From an uncultured Clostridia bacterium (GTDB lineage: Bacteria; Bacillota; Clostridia; Christensenellales; Borkfalkiaceae): DNA of 64,000 nucleotides. Location: positions 1-64,000 of the forward strand of contig CAKQQS010000008.1 of the NCBI GenBank assembly GCA_934271255.1, given 5' to 3'. The notes under the pieces were generated by a model. It was given only the letters and a program-made list of their open reading frames with translations. It was not told where the DNA came from and did not search any database. Positions within the stretch are counted from its first letter, which is position 1; the number at the start of each line of letters is the position of its first letter. A program made the translations under genes and the position numbers. This document shows positions 15,994 to 24,971 of this stretch, one piece after another.

Positions 15994-16743
15994 TTATTCA
16001 TAATCGACGACGTTTACCCACGAAAGCAGGAATTCGCGTTCTTTTTGATTGCCTTTAACCGTTTGCGAAGCCGCTACGATAGGCATCCATTTTTGTACGT
16101 ATTGTTTTTCCGTATGACTCTTAGCGCAGAACAAATCAAGATATTTTTCCGCGCCGTCGATGTCGCCGTTTAACCAGAACAACAAATACGTTCTTGCGAC
16201 GTCCGCCGAAGCGTTGCCTTGCGTTGCGTGCGACCAGTCGAGTATATAAGGCGTGCCGTCTTCGGCAATGATTATGTTGGACGGGTTGAAATCTCCGTGG
16301 CAAAGTTTGTTGTGCTTGGGCATACCGTCAAGACGCGTCAAAAGTTCGTAACGCGTGGTTGCGTCAAGATCCGAAACGGATATTTTACGGTTCATTTTGT
16401 CTTTGAGTTTGGTAAGTAAAGGACACGTTTTCGATTGTACTTCTAATTGAAGGTTTACGAACAGTTCGAGATACTCGTCCTTTTTGTCGGGGTTCTCCGC
16501 CATTAACGTCGCGAGAGTTTTGCCCTTTATATATTCGGTAATAATCGTCCATTTTCCGTCGATTACCGTTACTTCGTGGATTTTAGGTATATGAAGCCCC
16601 GTTTGTTCTACGAGCGCGTTGTTCAACGCTTCGTTCAATACCTGCGCCTTGGAATACGTGCCGTCGAACACTTTCAGACACGCGTCTCCGTCGCGATACA
16701 CGGTCTTGTTGTTTCTTACCGCTATAATTCTGTCAAGATTCAT
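15994..16743 (-). CDS. APH/choline-kinase-fold phosphotransferase
   Basis: The 249-residue protein is cytoplasmic and of the aminoglycoside-phosphotransferase fold. The Brenner motif CHGDFNPSNIII (about 148-159) and the metal site YILDWSHA (about 166-173) are intact, and an N-terminal lobe has KVFDGTYSKAQVLNEALN. An active kinase is likely. It sits 12 bases after adhE and 17 bases before the mini-ferredoxins, so it is a fixed part of the redox operon. That context argues against drug resistance. A small-molecule substrate or a protein substrate opposed by the SpoIIE-type phosphatase are both open. Confidence 0.88.
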   Translation of the reverse strand: MNLDRIIAVRNNKTVYRDGDACLKVFDGTYSKAQVLNEALNNALVEQTGLHIPKIHEVTVIDGKWTIITEYIKGKTLATLMAENPDKKDEYLELFVNLQLEVQSKTCPLLTKLKDKMNRKISVSDLDATTRYELLTRLDGMPKHNKLCHGDFNPSNIIIAEDGTPYILDWSHATQGNASADVARTYLLFWLNGDIDGAEKYLDLFCAKSHTEKQYVQKWMPIVAASQTVKGNQKEREFLLSWVNVVDYE

Positions 16744-16755
16744 CTTTCTTCCTCC

Positions 16756-19470
16756 TTACGCCTTTTTGATACCGTGTTTTTCTCTACGGTAAACTTGTTT
16801 GAAATTATGCGCGTCGTCAACGACGGTGTCGTCCGTCGCGGTAGGCATTTCGGGTTCGACGAAATGTTTGCCGTAATACGCGTTAAGATACATTTGTTTG
16901 ATTTCGCTCATCAACGGATATCTCGGGTTTGCTCCCGTGCATTGATCGTCGAAAGCCTGTTCGGTCATTTCGTCCAGGCGAGCAAGGAAATCCGCTTCGT
17001 CGGGTACGTAATCTTTAATGGTGGGTTTAATACCGACTCTCGCTTTAAGGTCGTTGACCGCTTTGATAAGTCTTTCAAGTTTTTCTTCGTCCGTCTTTCC
17101 GCCGAGACCGAGCGCGTCAGCGACTTCCGCGTAACGGCTGAGCGTATGCGGGTGGTCGTATTGAGAGAACGTTCCCATCTTAACGGGCGCTTCCGCCGAG
17201 TTGAAACGAAGAACTTCTTCGAGCATCAACGCGTTTGCGACGCCGTGCGGAATGTGGTGGAACGCGCCGAGTTTGTGCGCCATCGAGTGGCAAACGCCCA
17301 AGAACGCGTTTGCGAACGCCATACCCGCCATAGTAGCCGCGTTAGCCATCTTTTCACGCGCTTCGACGTCCGTCAAGCCGTTGTCGTATGCGCGGGGAAG
17401 ATAGGTAAATATCGTCTGCAACGCTTGTTTAGCAAGCCCGTCGGTGTAATCCGTCGCCATAACCGAAGCGTACGCTTCCAAAGCGTGGGATACCGCGTCG
17501 ATACCCGAAGCGGCGGTAAGCCCTCTGGGCGCGCTCATGTGGAAATCGGTGTCGATAATCGCCATGTTCGGCAACAATTGATAGTCCGCAAGTGGATATT
17601 TGATTCCGCTGTCCTGATCCGTTATAACTGCGAAAGGAGTAACTTCCGAACCGGTACCCGCAGAAGTCGGGATAGCGATGAAGTACGCTTTTTCGCCCAT
17701 TTTCGGGAAAGTGTAAACTCTTTTACGAATATCGATAAATCTCATCGCCATATCCATAAAGTCTACGTCGGGATGTTCGTACATAACCCACATTATCTTG
17801 CCCGCGTCCATAGCCGAGCCGCCGCCCAACGCGATAATCGTATCGGGTTTGAAAGAACGCATGAGTTCTGCGCCCGCCTTAGCGCAAGCAAGCGTCGGGT
17901 CGGGAGCAACGTCGAAGAACGTTTCGTGAACGATACCCATTTCGTCGAGTTTGTCTTCGATGGGTTTCGTGTATCCGTTATTGTAAAGGAACGAGTCCGT
18001 TACGATAAACGCGCGTTTCTTGCCCATAACGCTTTTGAGTTCGTCGAGAGCGACGGGCAAACAGCCTTTTTTAATGTAAACTTTTTCCGGAGCGCGGAAC
18101 CAAAGCATGTTTTCTCTCCTTTCTGCCACAGTTTTTATGTTTATTAAATGTTTTACCCCGACGTTTTCCGAAACGCTGTTGCCGCCCCACGAGCCGCAAC
18201 CGAGCGTGAGCGACGGAGCGAGTTTAAAGTTGTAAAGGTCGCCGATACCGCCTTGCGAAGACGGGGTGTTGACCAAAATACGACAGGTTTTCATACGAGC
18301 GGCAAACTCGTCGAGTTTAGCCTTTTCCGTCATAACGTTAAGGTAAATGGACGAAGTGTGTCCGTAACCGCCGTCGGCGATAAGATGTTCCGCTTTTTCA
18401 AAAGCGTCCTGAATGTCTTCCGCCTTATACATCGCGAGAACGGGCGAAAGTTTTTCGTGCGCGAACTCTTCGGAAAGGTCTACGCTTTGTACTTCGCCTA
18501 TCAGAATCTTTGTTCCCGCGGGTACTTTAACGTCTGCGAGTTCGGCAATTTTCGCCGCTTTTTGTCCTACGATTTTCGCGTTGAGCGCGCCGTTTATGAT
18601 AATGGTCTTTCTTACCTTTTCCGTTTCTTCGGGATTAAGGAAATAGCAACCCCTTGCGGCAAACTCTTCTTTAACCGCGTCGTAAACGTTTTTATGGACG
18701 ATAACGGATTGCTCGGAAGCGCAAATCATACCGTTATCGAAAGTTTTTGAATGAATAATCGAGTTGACCGCAAGCAATATATCCGCGGTTTCGTCGATGA
18801 TTGCGGGTGTGTTGCCCGCGCCTACGCCGAGAGCGGGTTTACCCGACGAATACGCCGCTTTAACCATTCCCGGACCGCCGGTTGCCAAAATTATGTCCGC
18901 TTCTTTCATCAAAAGATTCGTCATTTCGAGAGAAGGAACGTCTATCCATTCGATAATGCCTTCGGGCGCGCCCGCTTTGACAGCCGCGTCTAATACGATT
19001 TTAGCCGCTTCGATAGTAGATTTCTTTGCTCTCGGATGCGGGCTGATTATAATAGCGTTTCTCGTTTTTAAAGCGATCATCGTTTTGAAAATCGCGGTGG
19101 AAGTCGGGTTCGTGGTCGGAATAACCGCCGCGATGACGCCGATAGGTTCGGCAACTTTCTTTATGCCGTAAGCCTTGTCTTCTTCGATAACGCCGCACGT
19201 TTTCGTATTCTTATAAGCGTTGTAAATATACTCCGCTGCGTAGTTGTTCTTGATAACCTTGTCTTCTACCACGCCCATGCCCGTTTCTTTTACTGCCATT
19301 TTGGCAAGCGGAATACGCGCTTGGTTAGCGGCGATAGCGGCAGCCTTAAAGATTGCGTCGACTTGTTCCTGCGTGTAAGTCGCAAACTTTTTTTGCGCTT
19401 CTCTTACTCTCGCAATCGTCGATTCCAACGCTTCTACGCCGTCAATGATTTGTCGTTCTTTGTTTTCCAT
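16756..19470 (-). CDS. adhE: Bifunctional aldehyde/alcohol dehydrogenase
   Basis: The 904-residue protein reduces acetyl-CoA to acetaldehyde and then to ethanol with two NADH. The N-terminal CoA-acylating aldehyde dehydrogenase has the catalytic Cys250 in FDNGMICASEQ. The C-terminal iron-dependent alcohol dehydrogenase has GGGSAMDAGK and the metal ligands in GIDAVSHALEAY and FLGVCHSMAHKLGAFHHIPHG. The length is normal for AdhE. It follows rex by 29 bases in one operon, as expected for an NADH-controlled ethanol pathway. A 523-codon frame on the opposite strand is only its shadow. Confidence 0.98.
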   Translation of the reverse strand: MENKERQIIDGVEALESTIARVREAQKKFATYTQEQVDAIFKAAAIAANQARIPLAKMAVKETGMGVVEDKVIKNNYAAEYIYNAYKNTKTCGVIEEDKAYGIKKVAEPIGVIAAVIPTTNPTSTAIFKTMIALKTRNAIIISPHPRAKKSTIEAAKIVLDAAVKAGAPEGIIEWIDVPSLEMTNLLMKEADIILATGGPGMVKAAYSSGKPALGVGAGNTPAIIDETADILLAVNSIIHSKTFDNGMICASEQSVIVHKNVYDAVKEEFAARGCYFLNPEETEKVRKTIIINGALNAKIVGQKAAKIAELADVKVPAGTKILIGEVQSVDLSEEFAHEKLSPVLAMYKAEDIQDAFEKAEHLIADGGYGHTSSIYLNVMTEKAKLDEFAARMKTCRILVNTPSSQGGIGDLYNFKLAPSLTLGCGSWGGNSVSENVGVKHLINIKTVAERRENMLWFRAPEKVYIKKGCLPVALDELKSVMGKKRAFIVTDSFLYNNGYTKPIEDKLDEMGIVHETFFDVAPDPTLACAKAGAELMRSFKPDTIIALGGGSAMDAGKIMWVMYEHPDVDFMDMAMRFIDIRKRVYTFPKMGEKAYFIAIPTSAGTGSEVTPFAVITDQDSGIKYPLADYQLLPNMAIIDTDFHMSAPRGLTAASGIDAVSHALEAYASVMATDYTDGLAKQALQTIFTYLPRAYDNGLTDVEAREKMANAATMAGMAFANAFLGVCHSMAHKLGAFHHIPHGVANALMLEEVLRFNSAEAPVKMGTFSQYDHPHTLSRYAEVADALGLGGKTDEEKLERLIKAVNDLKARVGIKPTIKDYVPDEADFLARLDEMTEQAFDDQCTGANPRYPLMSEIKQMYLNAYYGKHFVEPEMPTATDDTVVDDAHNFKQVYRREKHGIKKA

Positions 19471-19499
19471 AAAAACCTCCTGTAATTGCTACGCGTTTT

Positions 19500-20090
19500 T
19501 TAATTTAACCTGTTTTGCAAATGAGCCAGCGAAAGAGCCAAGTCTTCGTACTGGACGATAACCCCCGAAGGGACTTTTAAGCGCGATGAAGAAAAACACC
19601 ATATCGCTTTGATACCGCACTTTACCATTTCGTCAACAGCCGCCTGCGCGGACGAAGGCGAAACGGTCAGAATGCCGAGTTCTATTTGATGAAAAGAACA
19701 GTACGATTTGAGTTCGCTCATATTAAGAACGTTGCCGCCGCACTTCTTTTCGTCGACGTCAAAGGCTTTGGACACGGTTATGCCGTACTCCGCAAACCCC
19801 TGATACCCCAAAAGAGCCGTACCGAGTTTGCCCGCGCCGACGATAATCGCTTCTTTTTGCGATTTTGAAGACAACACCCGCTCCATACTGCGGATAAGGT
19901 CGGTTACCCGATACCCTATCTTCGGTTTACCCTGACCGCATACGGACGCAAGGTCTTTACGCACCTGCACTTCGCCGAGCCCTAACTCTTTTGAAAGCCC
20001 CGTCGCCGAAATCGTTTCCGACTGCGCCGACACCGACTTTAAATATCTCAGATATTCGGGGATTCTTTTTAAAGTCGCTTTGGATAACAT
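19500..20090 (-). CDS. rex: Redox-sensing transcriptional repressor Rex
   Basis: I start the gene at ATG 20090, which has a GAGGTG ribosome site five bases upstream, giving 196 residues. The longer frame adds 11 unlikely residues. The N-terminal winged helix spans about 1-75 (TLKRIPEYLRYLKSV, GLGEVQVRKDLASV), and the Rossmann domain carries IIVGAGKLGTALLGY and later KAIWCFSSSRLKVP. Rex leaves its DNA when NADH rises, so the operon it heads (ethanol and H2 enzymes) would be induced under reducing conditions. No exact TTGTTAA-N4-TTAACAA site is visible upstream. Confidence 0.96.
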   Translation of the reverse strand: MLSKATLKRIPEYLRYLKSVSAQSETISATGLSKELGLGEVQVRKDLASVCGQGKPKIGYRVTDLIRSMERVLSSKSQKEAIIVGAGKLGTALLGYQGFAEYGITVSKAFDVDEKKCGGNVLNMSELKSYCSFHQIELGILTVSPSSAQAAVDEMVKCGIKAIWCFSSSRLKVPSGVIVQYEDLALSLAHLQNRLN

Positions 20091-20113
20091 CTTTTCACCT
20101 CGCTTACGATAAC

Positions 20114-20142
20114 AGTATAGCACCTTTGAAAAAATTACGCAA
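20114..20142 (-). promoter_or_regulatory. Promoter of the rex operon
   Basis: On the minus strand TTGCGT (20137-20142), a 17-base spacer and TATACT (20114-20119). It is the only convincing promoter ahead of the eight genes down to 11191. Confidence 0.8.
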
Positions 20143-20153
20143 CTGCTTCTTTT

Positions 20154-20182
20154 TTATATCGGTAATGTTTTTATCGATATAA
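20154..20182. promoter_or_regulatory. Inverted repeat upstream of the rex promoter
   Basis: TTATATCG (20154-20161) and CGATATAA (20175-20182) are separated by 13 bases, just upstream of the -35 box. It may bind a regulator. It does not match the usual Rex site. Confidence 0.4.
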
Positions 20183-20218
20183 CTTATAACGATTAACTCC
20201 GCCCCGTTTTAAAAGTGT

Positions 20219-20255
20219 AAAAAACCCGAGAAAAACTCTAATGTTTTTCTCGGTT
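20219..20255 (-). terminator. Terminator of the LysR gene
   Basis: A stem of about twelve pairs, ACCGAGAAAAAC with its complement (20225-20236 and 20243-20254), has a six-base loop. It is followed on the minus strand by a run of T. Confidence 0.85.
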
Positions 20256-20266
20256 TAAAATCAATT

Positions 20267-21193
20267 TTAAGATTTGAATAATTCTCTTCTTACTTCGCAA
20301 AGTTTCGTGATGAAATCTTTGTCGAGTTCCGTAAGTTTATAGTCTTTTTTGTAGATTAAAACGTCCTTATAAACCCTGCGGTTGTCGACGCAATCTTTTT
20401 GCACGAGTCCGTATCTGTCGAGCATTTCTTTCGATACGGCGGACACCCACATAAACGCGTCCGTGTTTTTTGAAAGCAACTCGAATTGACTTGCGCGCTC
20501 GAACACGAAAATACGGCGATCCATATCGGGCAGTTCTTCCTTTTTAACCTGCGCAAGCGGTAACGCGGGGACGTACGGATCGGCGTGAGCGATTTCCGTT
20601 TTGTCCATAAGGTCGGAATAGCGTATCTCTTTCAAACCCGCAAGAGGCGAATTCGCGTTCATTATAAGTTTGAAACGGAACGACGTTATAAGTTCGCCGA
20701 CCAGTCCTTTCGCTTCCAGCATATCTCTGTAATAAGTATCGTAATGTTCGGCAAATCTGATTATTCCCAGCTTATAATCGGAATCGAGAATATTTCTTAC
20801 GGCGCGAAGAGAGTTCGTTTCCTTGTAAAACAACTCGAACGTTTCGTCTTTACCGAGTTCGCTCGCAAACGACGAGAACGCGTCTCCTATATAACTCGCT
20901 CTCGGAACAGATATCGAAAAGGCTTTCTTTTCCGCAACGCCGTCTTTAAACATGTTCTCGACGGTATCGACTTGTTTAAGTATGCTTTTGGCGTACTTTA
21001 AAAACTCTTCGCCTTTCGGCGTAACTTTGATTCCCCTTGGAGAACGCTCGAAAATAATTATACGTAAAGACGTTTCCAAATCCTTAATGCAACGGCTTAA
21101 ATTAGATTGATCCATGTACAGCGCTTCCGCCGCCTTGTTGATAGAACCCGTATTAGCAACTTCAACCGCGTATTTCAAATATTGTAAGTTCAC
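20267..21193 (-). CDS. LysR-family transcriptional regulator
   Basis: The 308-residue protein starts with GTG at 21193, eight bases after GGAGG. The N-terminal helix-turn-helix is plain (TGSINKAAEALYMDQSNLSRCIKDLE, about 15-40, followed by RSPRGIKVTPKGEEFL). The effector-binding domain of about 220 residues shows no distinctive ligand motif. It has its own consensus promoter and terminator, so it is monocistronic. No divergent target gene is present. The redox operon downstream or the surface-protein operon upstream are possible targets, but nothing in the sequence proves it. Confidence 0.93.
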   Translation of the reverse strand: MNLQYLKYAVEVANTGSINKAAEALYMDQSNLSRCIKDLETSLRIIIFERSPRGIKVTPKGEEFLKYAKSILKQVDTVENMFKDGVAEKKAFSISVPRASYIGDAFSSFASELGKDETFELFYKETNSLRAVRNILDSDYKLGIIRFAEHYDTYYRDMLEAKGLVGELITSFRFKLIMNANSPLAGLKEIRYSDLMDKTEIAHADPYVPALPLAQVKKEELPDMDRRIFVFERASQFELLSKNTDAFMWVSAVSKEMLDRYGLVQKDCVDNRRVYKDVLIYKKDYKLTELDKDFITKLCEVRRELFKS

Positions 21194-21222
21194 TTTTAAA
21201 GCCTCCGTCTTATATTATAACT

Positions 21223-21251
21223 AATATAACACTTTTCTAAACGGTTGTCAA
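21223..21251 (-). promoter_or_regulatory. Promoter of the LysR gene
   Basis: TTGACA (21246-21251), a 17-base spacer and TATATT (21223-21228) on the minus strand. Confidence 0.88.
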
Positions 21252-21394
21252 TATTTTTATCAAAACCCCGCCGATAAAAGATATTCTCGTAATTTACGGC
21301 TTAAAAACCGCGAAAAAGCCTTTTTTTCGGCGCACGCGTAAGCAAAACCGTTGTTTTTCAACCGCGCGTTAACAAATCGTCGAAAACAAAAAGT

Positions 21395-21426
21395 TTCGCC
21401 GTCCGCTGATTTCAGCGGACGGCGAA
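21395..21426 (-). terminator. Terminator of the surface-protein operon
   Basis: A 15-pair perfect stem (21395-21409 with 21412-21426), GC-rich, is followed on the minus strand by CTTTTTGTTTTC. The rest of 21252-21485 holds no gene. Confidence 0.85.
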
Positions 21427-21485
21427 GTAATTTACTTAACTTTTACGGTACCGATTATTTTGTTTTAACCCGAGTTCTGCGTCGC

Positions 21486-24400
21486 TCATTGTACGGTTAA
21501 TTTTACCGTATATATGGACAGCGTTCCGGTATACTCGATCTTGAAATAGTACGTACCCGTCTTGGGAGCGGTGAAGTTCACGTTGGGTTTTATCTCGAAC
21601 TTTTCAATGTCGGGATCGTACGCGCTGACCACCTCCACGTTCGATACCGGTACGCCGCTTTCGGATAATATATTGACAACATATCTCGTGCCTTTATTAA
21701 ACGTAACCGAATAATGGCGTTCCTTACTTGTCGCAGAGAACGTTACCGTCTTGGTTTCGCTCAAAGTTATCGGGTCTATATACGAACTTAAACGCGAATA
21801 AGACACCGTAACTTCTTCCGTAAGATTATCCAAGTATGTTATAACAATGTAAACGCGCTTTACGCCCTTAAAGTTATCTGCGGGTAAGTAGAAACTGTCG
21901 CCGGCATCGTTTTCCACGTACGCCATGCTAATTCTATTATAGTTTTCGTCGTACAATTTTACTCCGTTCTTTTTAATAGCGGCGTTCTTTTTGCTGAACT
22001 TAGCGAGTCTCCAACTGTACGGCTGTAAGTTCTTCGCCAAATCGGCTGTCAGAACCATTCCGTAATTTCTGCCGTTTTGCTCTAACGTTATTACTTCGGT
22101 ATGCCCGATAGTAACGTTTTCATGGCGATACGCGGACAACGAGCCGCTATCGTACGAAGAATTAGAGTTGTTGTAAAGTTTGAATATGTAGTCGCCGCCG
22201 TCGGCATAAACAAGGTCGCCCATCATATTGATTTTTTCTCCGCCGCCCGTATACACGGTAACGAATTGCGCCGTATTACCGCCGACTCTTACCCATTCGT
22301 CTTCGAGCCACGTCGTGTAATATTGCGTATCGCCTATACTGAGCGCAGTAACCGTAATGTTTTCGTTAATATTGAAATCTATCAACTGCGTTTTCTTCGT
22401 AACCGTTAAGTCCAAATAGATTTGAGTTTCTTCGCAAATCCACCGACCGTTCTCATCGGTAACGTCCGTAACGTTTTGGTAAAGGTCGAATATGAGTTTC
22501 GAGCCGTCCGCGCTGCCGCCGACGTACGAATATTCCAACTCGCCTCTGTTGAGTCCGCTGCGAACTATTTTCGCAATTTCCGAGCCGCCGAACATAACGC
22601 TGAGAGTTACTTCGTCGTCGTTCGTAAAGAGTTGAGAGAAGTTGCATCTTGCCGTATCGACGGTAAACGAAGTATGTCCTGCGTCGACAGGTAATACGGT
22701 AAACGTGTTGGCGGGGTTGCTCTCGACGCGGCCTTCTACCGTAGTCGCCACGTCAACGTCCGTTACTACGGCGGTGGCAATCGTTTTACCGCCGCTCACC
22801 ACGATGAGTTCCTGTCCTACCCAAACGGGCGTTGCCGAAACGAGTTCTACCGACACGCCTTCACGCTTTTCGCCTTTTAAGATACCGTCGCCCGTCCAGG
22901 ACAACTTACCGCCGATTGCTCCCCTGTATTCGTAAGCGTACGGCGCTCCGCTCGACAGTTTCGTTCTGTACGGACGGATTTGAACGGACGTACCCGACGT
23001 TATTACGGCAGGCGACGAATCGGTCGTCGCTAATTCGACCGTAAAGCGATACGCGTCGTCCAAAGTATCCTTGCTTAAAATCATACCTTGTCTGACTTCT
23101 TCTTTCGTTACGCCCGATACGGTGATTTCTGCGTACATTCCTTTCCACACGTAGTCGTCGCTATCGCCCGTGATAGACAATATATTTACCGTTTTGCCTA
23201 TTTCGGATATATACGCCGTCGTGTCGATTTCGATTTGACTTTCGTTGACTAAGCCTTTAAGAACTACGTTGCCTTCCGAATTCGCCGCAACTTCGTTTAT
23301 ATACATATAAAAGTTAGTATTGTCTACGACGTTGAGTTTGATTACGCTCTCGTTTGTGTCGAGATCTCTTATGCTGTAATGTTCGGTGTCCGAAAGGGTA
23401 AGATTTTTAGCAACGAGCGTGTACTCGCCGAAAACTTCTACGTCCGTAGTCGGGCTTATCAACCAGACTTCGCTGGGATAATTTTTGAATTCGTATACGC
23501 CGTCGATTCTCTTGTCGTTTGCAAAACGAAGGAAGTTAAGGTCTTCGGGCAGTTGGAGTTCGACTCTTACTATTTCCGCCATAAGAATGTAGAAATAAGA
23601 GAAATCGTAGTTGCCTGTATCGTTGCCGAGAACATCTCTGTCCGGTTCGTCGTCCGCAACGCCTACGTCGGAACCCGAAAGAAAGATTTCTACGGATACG
23701 TCGTCGCCCGCAATTATGCCTGCGCCTAATAAAAGTTCGTGATTTGCATATAAAGTATAAACGCTTTCACCCGACCAAGGCACTTCGACCAACAAATCGT
23801 CTATTATTGGTTTGGCAGTGATGCTTGCCGTAACGTCTTTTACCGCGATAACGTAGTTATCCGCGTCCGCTCCGCCGAGAGAAACGCTTTCTACCGCCGC
23901 GCCGACGTTTTTGCTATTCATCGTAACGCTTGCGTTTACCGTATCGCCGCTTACAAGATCGTTAAGAGTTACGTTGTTCAATACTTTTCCGCCGTCGTAA
24001 ACTTTGGTCGCCGTTGCGCTAATCTTTTTCACGGTGATGCTTGCCGTAACGTCTTTTACCGCGATAACGTAGTTATCCGCGTCCGCTCCGCCGAGAGAAA
24101 CGCTTTCTACCGCCGCGCCGACGTTTTTGCTATTCATCGTAACGCTTGCGTTTACCGTATCGCCGCTTACAAGATCGTTAAGAGTTACGTTGTTCAATAC
24201 TTTTCCGCCGTCGTAAACTTTGGTCGCACTTGCGCTAACGCCTTTTTTACCGATTGTAAAATTAAACGTCTTTTCGAGTTCTTTCCATTCGGCGGTACCC
24301 GCTACCTTTACTTTTACGGTATAATCGCCCGCCTTTGCGGGAGCCGTAGCCGAATACGTTTCGTCGCCGTCGGCTTGTTTTTTATAAGCAACCGTAATTT

Positions 24401-24848
24401 CGCCGTCGCCGAGTCTTACTATTTGTTCCGCGTCGACTACGACCGCGTCGCCGTCGTAAACTTTGTCGAGAACGACGCCTTCTTTCAAATCTATCGAGTT
24501 GTCTTTCGCGGAAAGACTGCTGCCGCTGTTAAACGTTTCGCCGCCCTTTACTCCGCAAACGCACGATTTGTAATACTTCGCCGCTTCCGTGTACGTCGCT
24601 TCCGCAGCAAGATATTTCTCGTTTACCACTTCTTTGTCGTAAACGTGTTCCGCCTTGTCCGAAACCGCTTTGCATTTTTCGTCTTTGCATTTGTGCCAGT
24701 GATACGTTTCGTCCGTCGTCCACTCGATTTCAAAATCGTGTTTGTGTCTTAACGCAACGGGAATCGCTATCGCGCAAATCGCTCCGACGCCTACCGCGCA
24801 CGCAAGTATTATTGATAATACTTTATGCGCAAGAATCCAACTTTTCAT
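21486..24848 (-). CDS. Large surface protein with YDG repeats
   Basis: I prefer ATG 24848 over 24854, since AAAGGAG then lies eight bases upstream. The protein has 1120 residues. A membrane segment near the N-terminus (about 10-33) anchors or exports it. A His/Cys module follows (HDFEIEW, HWHKCKDEKC), then an Ig-like stretch and two nearly identical 72-residue YDG repeats (about 200-343, each with ATKVYDGGKVLNNVTLNDLVSGD). The remaining 770 residues are beta-rich with no recognised catalytic motif, and the C-terminus (GTYYFKIEYTGTLSIYTVKL) is like a pre-peptidase or bacterial Ig module. I infer an adhesin or structural surface protein. It ends the operon begun at 29707. Confidence 0.8.
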   Translation of the reverse strand: MKSWILAHKVLSIILACAVGVGAICAIAIPVALRHKHDFEIEWTTDETYHWHKCKDEKCKAVSDKAEHVYDKEVVNEKYLAAEATYTEAAKYYKSCVCGVKGGETFNSGSSLSAKDNSIDLKEGVVLDKVYDGDAVVVDAEQIVRLGDGEITVAYKKQADGDETYSATAPAKAGDYTVKVKVAGTAEWKELEKTFNFTIGKKGVSASATKVYDGGKVLNNVTLNDLVSGDTVNASVTMNSKNVGAAVESVSLGGADADNYVIAVKDVTASITVKKISATATKVYDGGKVLNNVTLNDLVSGDTVNASVTMNSKNVGAAVESVSLGGADADNYVIAVKDVTASITAKPIIDDLLVEVPWSGESVYTLYANHELLLGAGIIAGDDVSVEIFLSGSDVGVADDEPDRDVLGNDTGNYDFSYFYILMAEIVRVELQLPEDLNFLRFANDKRIDGVYEFKNYPSEVWLISPTTDVEVFGEYTLVAKNLTLSDTEHYSIRDLDTNESVIKLNVVDNTNFYMYINEVAANSEGNVVLKGLVNESQIEIDTTAYISEIGKTVNILSITGDSDDYVWKGMYAEITVSGVTKEEVRQGMILSKDTLDDAYRFTVELATTDSSPAVITSGTSVQIRPYRTKLSSGAPYAYEYRGAIGGKLSWTGDGILKGEKREGVSVELVSATPVWVGQELIVVSGGKTIATAVVTDVDVATTVEGRVESNPANTFTVLPVDAGHTSFTVDTARCNFSQLFTNDDEVTLSVMFGGSEIAKIVRSGLNRGELEYSYVGGSADGSKLIFDLYQNVTDVTDENGRWICEETQIYLDLTVTKKTQLIDFNINENITVTALSIGDTQYYTTWLEDEWVRVGGNTAQFVTVYTGGGEKINMMGDLVYADGGDYIFKLYNNSNSSYDSGSLSAYRHENVTIGHTEVITLEQNGRNYGMVLTADLAKNLQPYSWRLAKFSKKNAAIKKNGVKLYDENYNRISMAYVENDAGDSFYLPADNFKGVKRVYIVITYLDNLTEEVTVSYSRLSSYIDPITLSETKTVTFSATSKERHYSVTFNKGTRYVVNILSESGVPVSNVEVVSAYDPDIEKFEIKPNVNFTAPKTGTYYFKIEYTGTLSIYTVKLTVQ
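23818..24249. repeat. Two almost identical 216-bp coding repeats
   Basis: Copy 1 is 23818-24033 and copy 2 is 24034-24249. About the first 195 bases are the same in both. The period is exactly 72 codons. The near-identity at synonymous sites points to recent duplication or gene conversion. Confidence 0.92.
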
Positions 24849-24929
24849 AATCATTTCTCCTTTTTATGATTTCTCGTTAAAGTGTTTTTCTCGTTGTCGA
24901 CGAGAAAGGGGCCACCCCCGTATCGTTTG

Positions 24930-24963
24930 CGTTCCCTATCGCAATCGCTTGCGATAGGGAACG
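24930..24963. other. Perfect 15-pair palindrome between two surface-protein genes
   Basis: CGTTCCCTATCGCAA (24930-24944) and its exact complement (24949-24963) surround a four-base loop. On the minus strand, the direction of transcription, no T run follows, so it is not a normal terminator. It may be an RNA-stabilising or attenuating hairpin, or a protein site. Confidence 0.7.
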
Positions 24964-24971
24964 TTTACTTT

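Noticed and set aside
16576..18147. 523-codon open frame opposite adhE
   Set aside because: It mirrors adhE codons, has no ribosome site, and its translation is rich in Arg, Val and Phe as expected for the complement of this genome's codon use. Similar frames occur opposite hydS (14323-15471) and the binding-protein gene (6618-7490).
19471..20200. Canonical Rex operator
   Set aside because: I looked for TTGTTAA-N4-TTAACAA or a close variant upstream of rex and adhE and found none. Only the different repeat at 20154-20182 is present.
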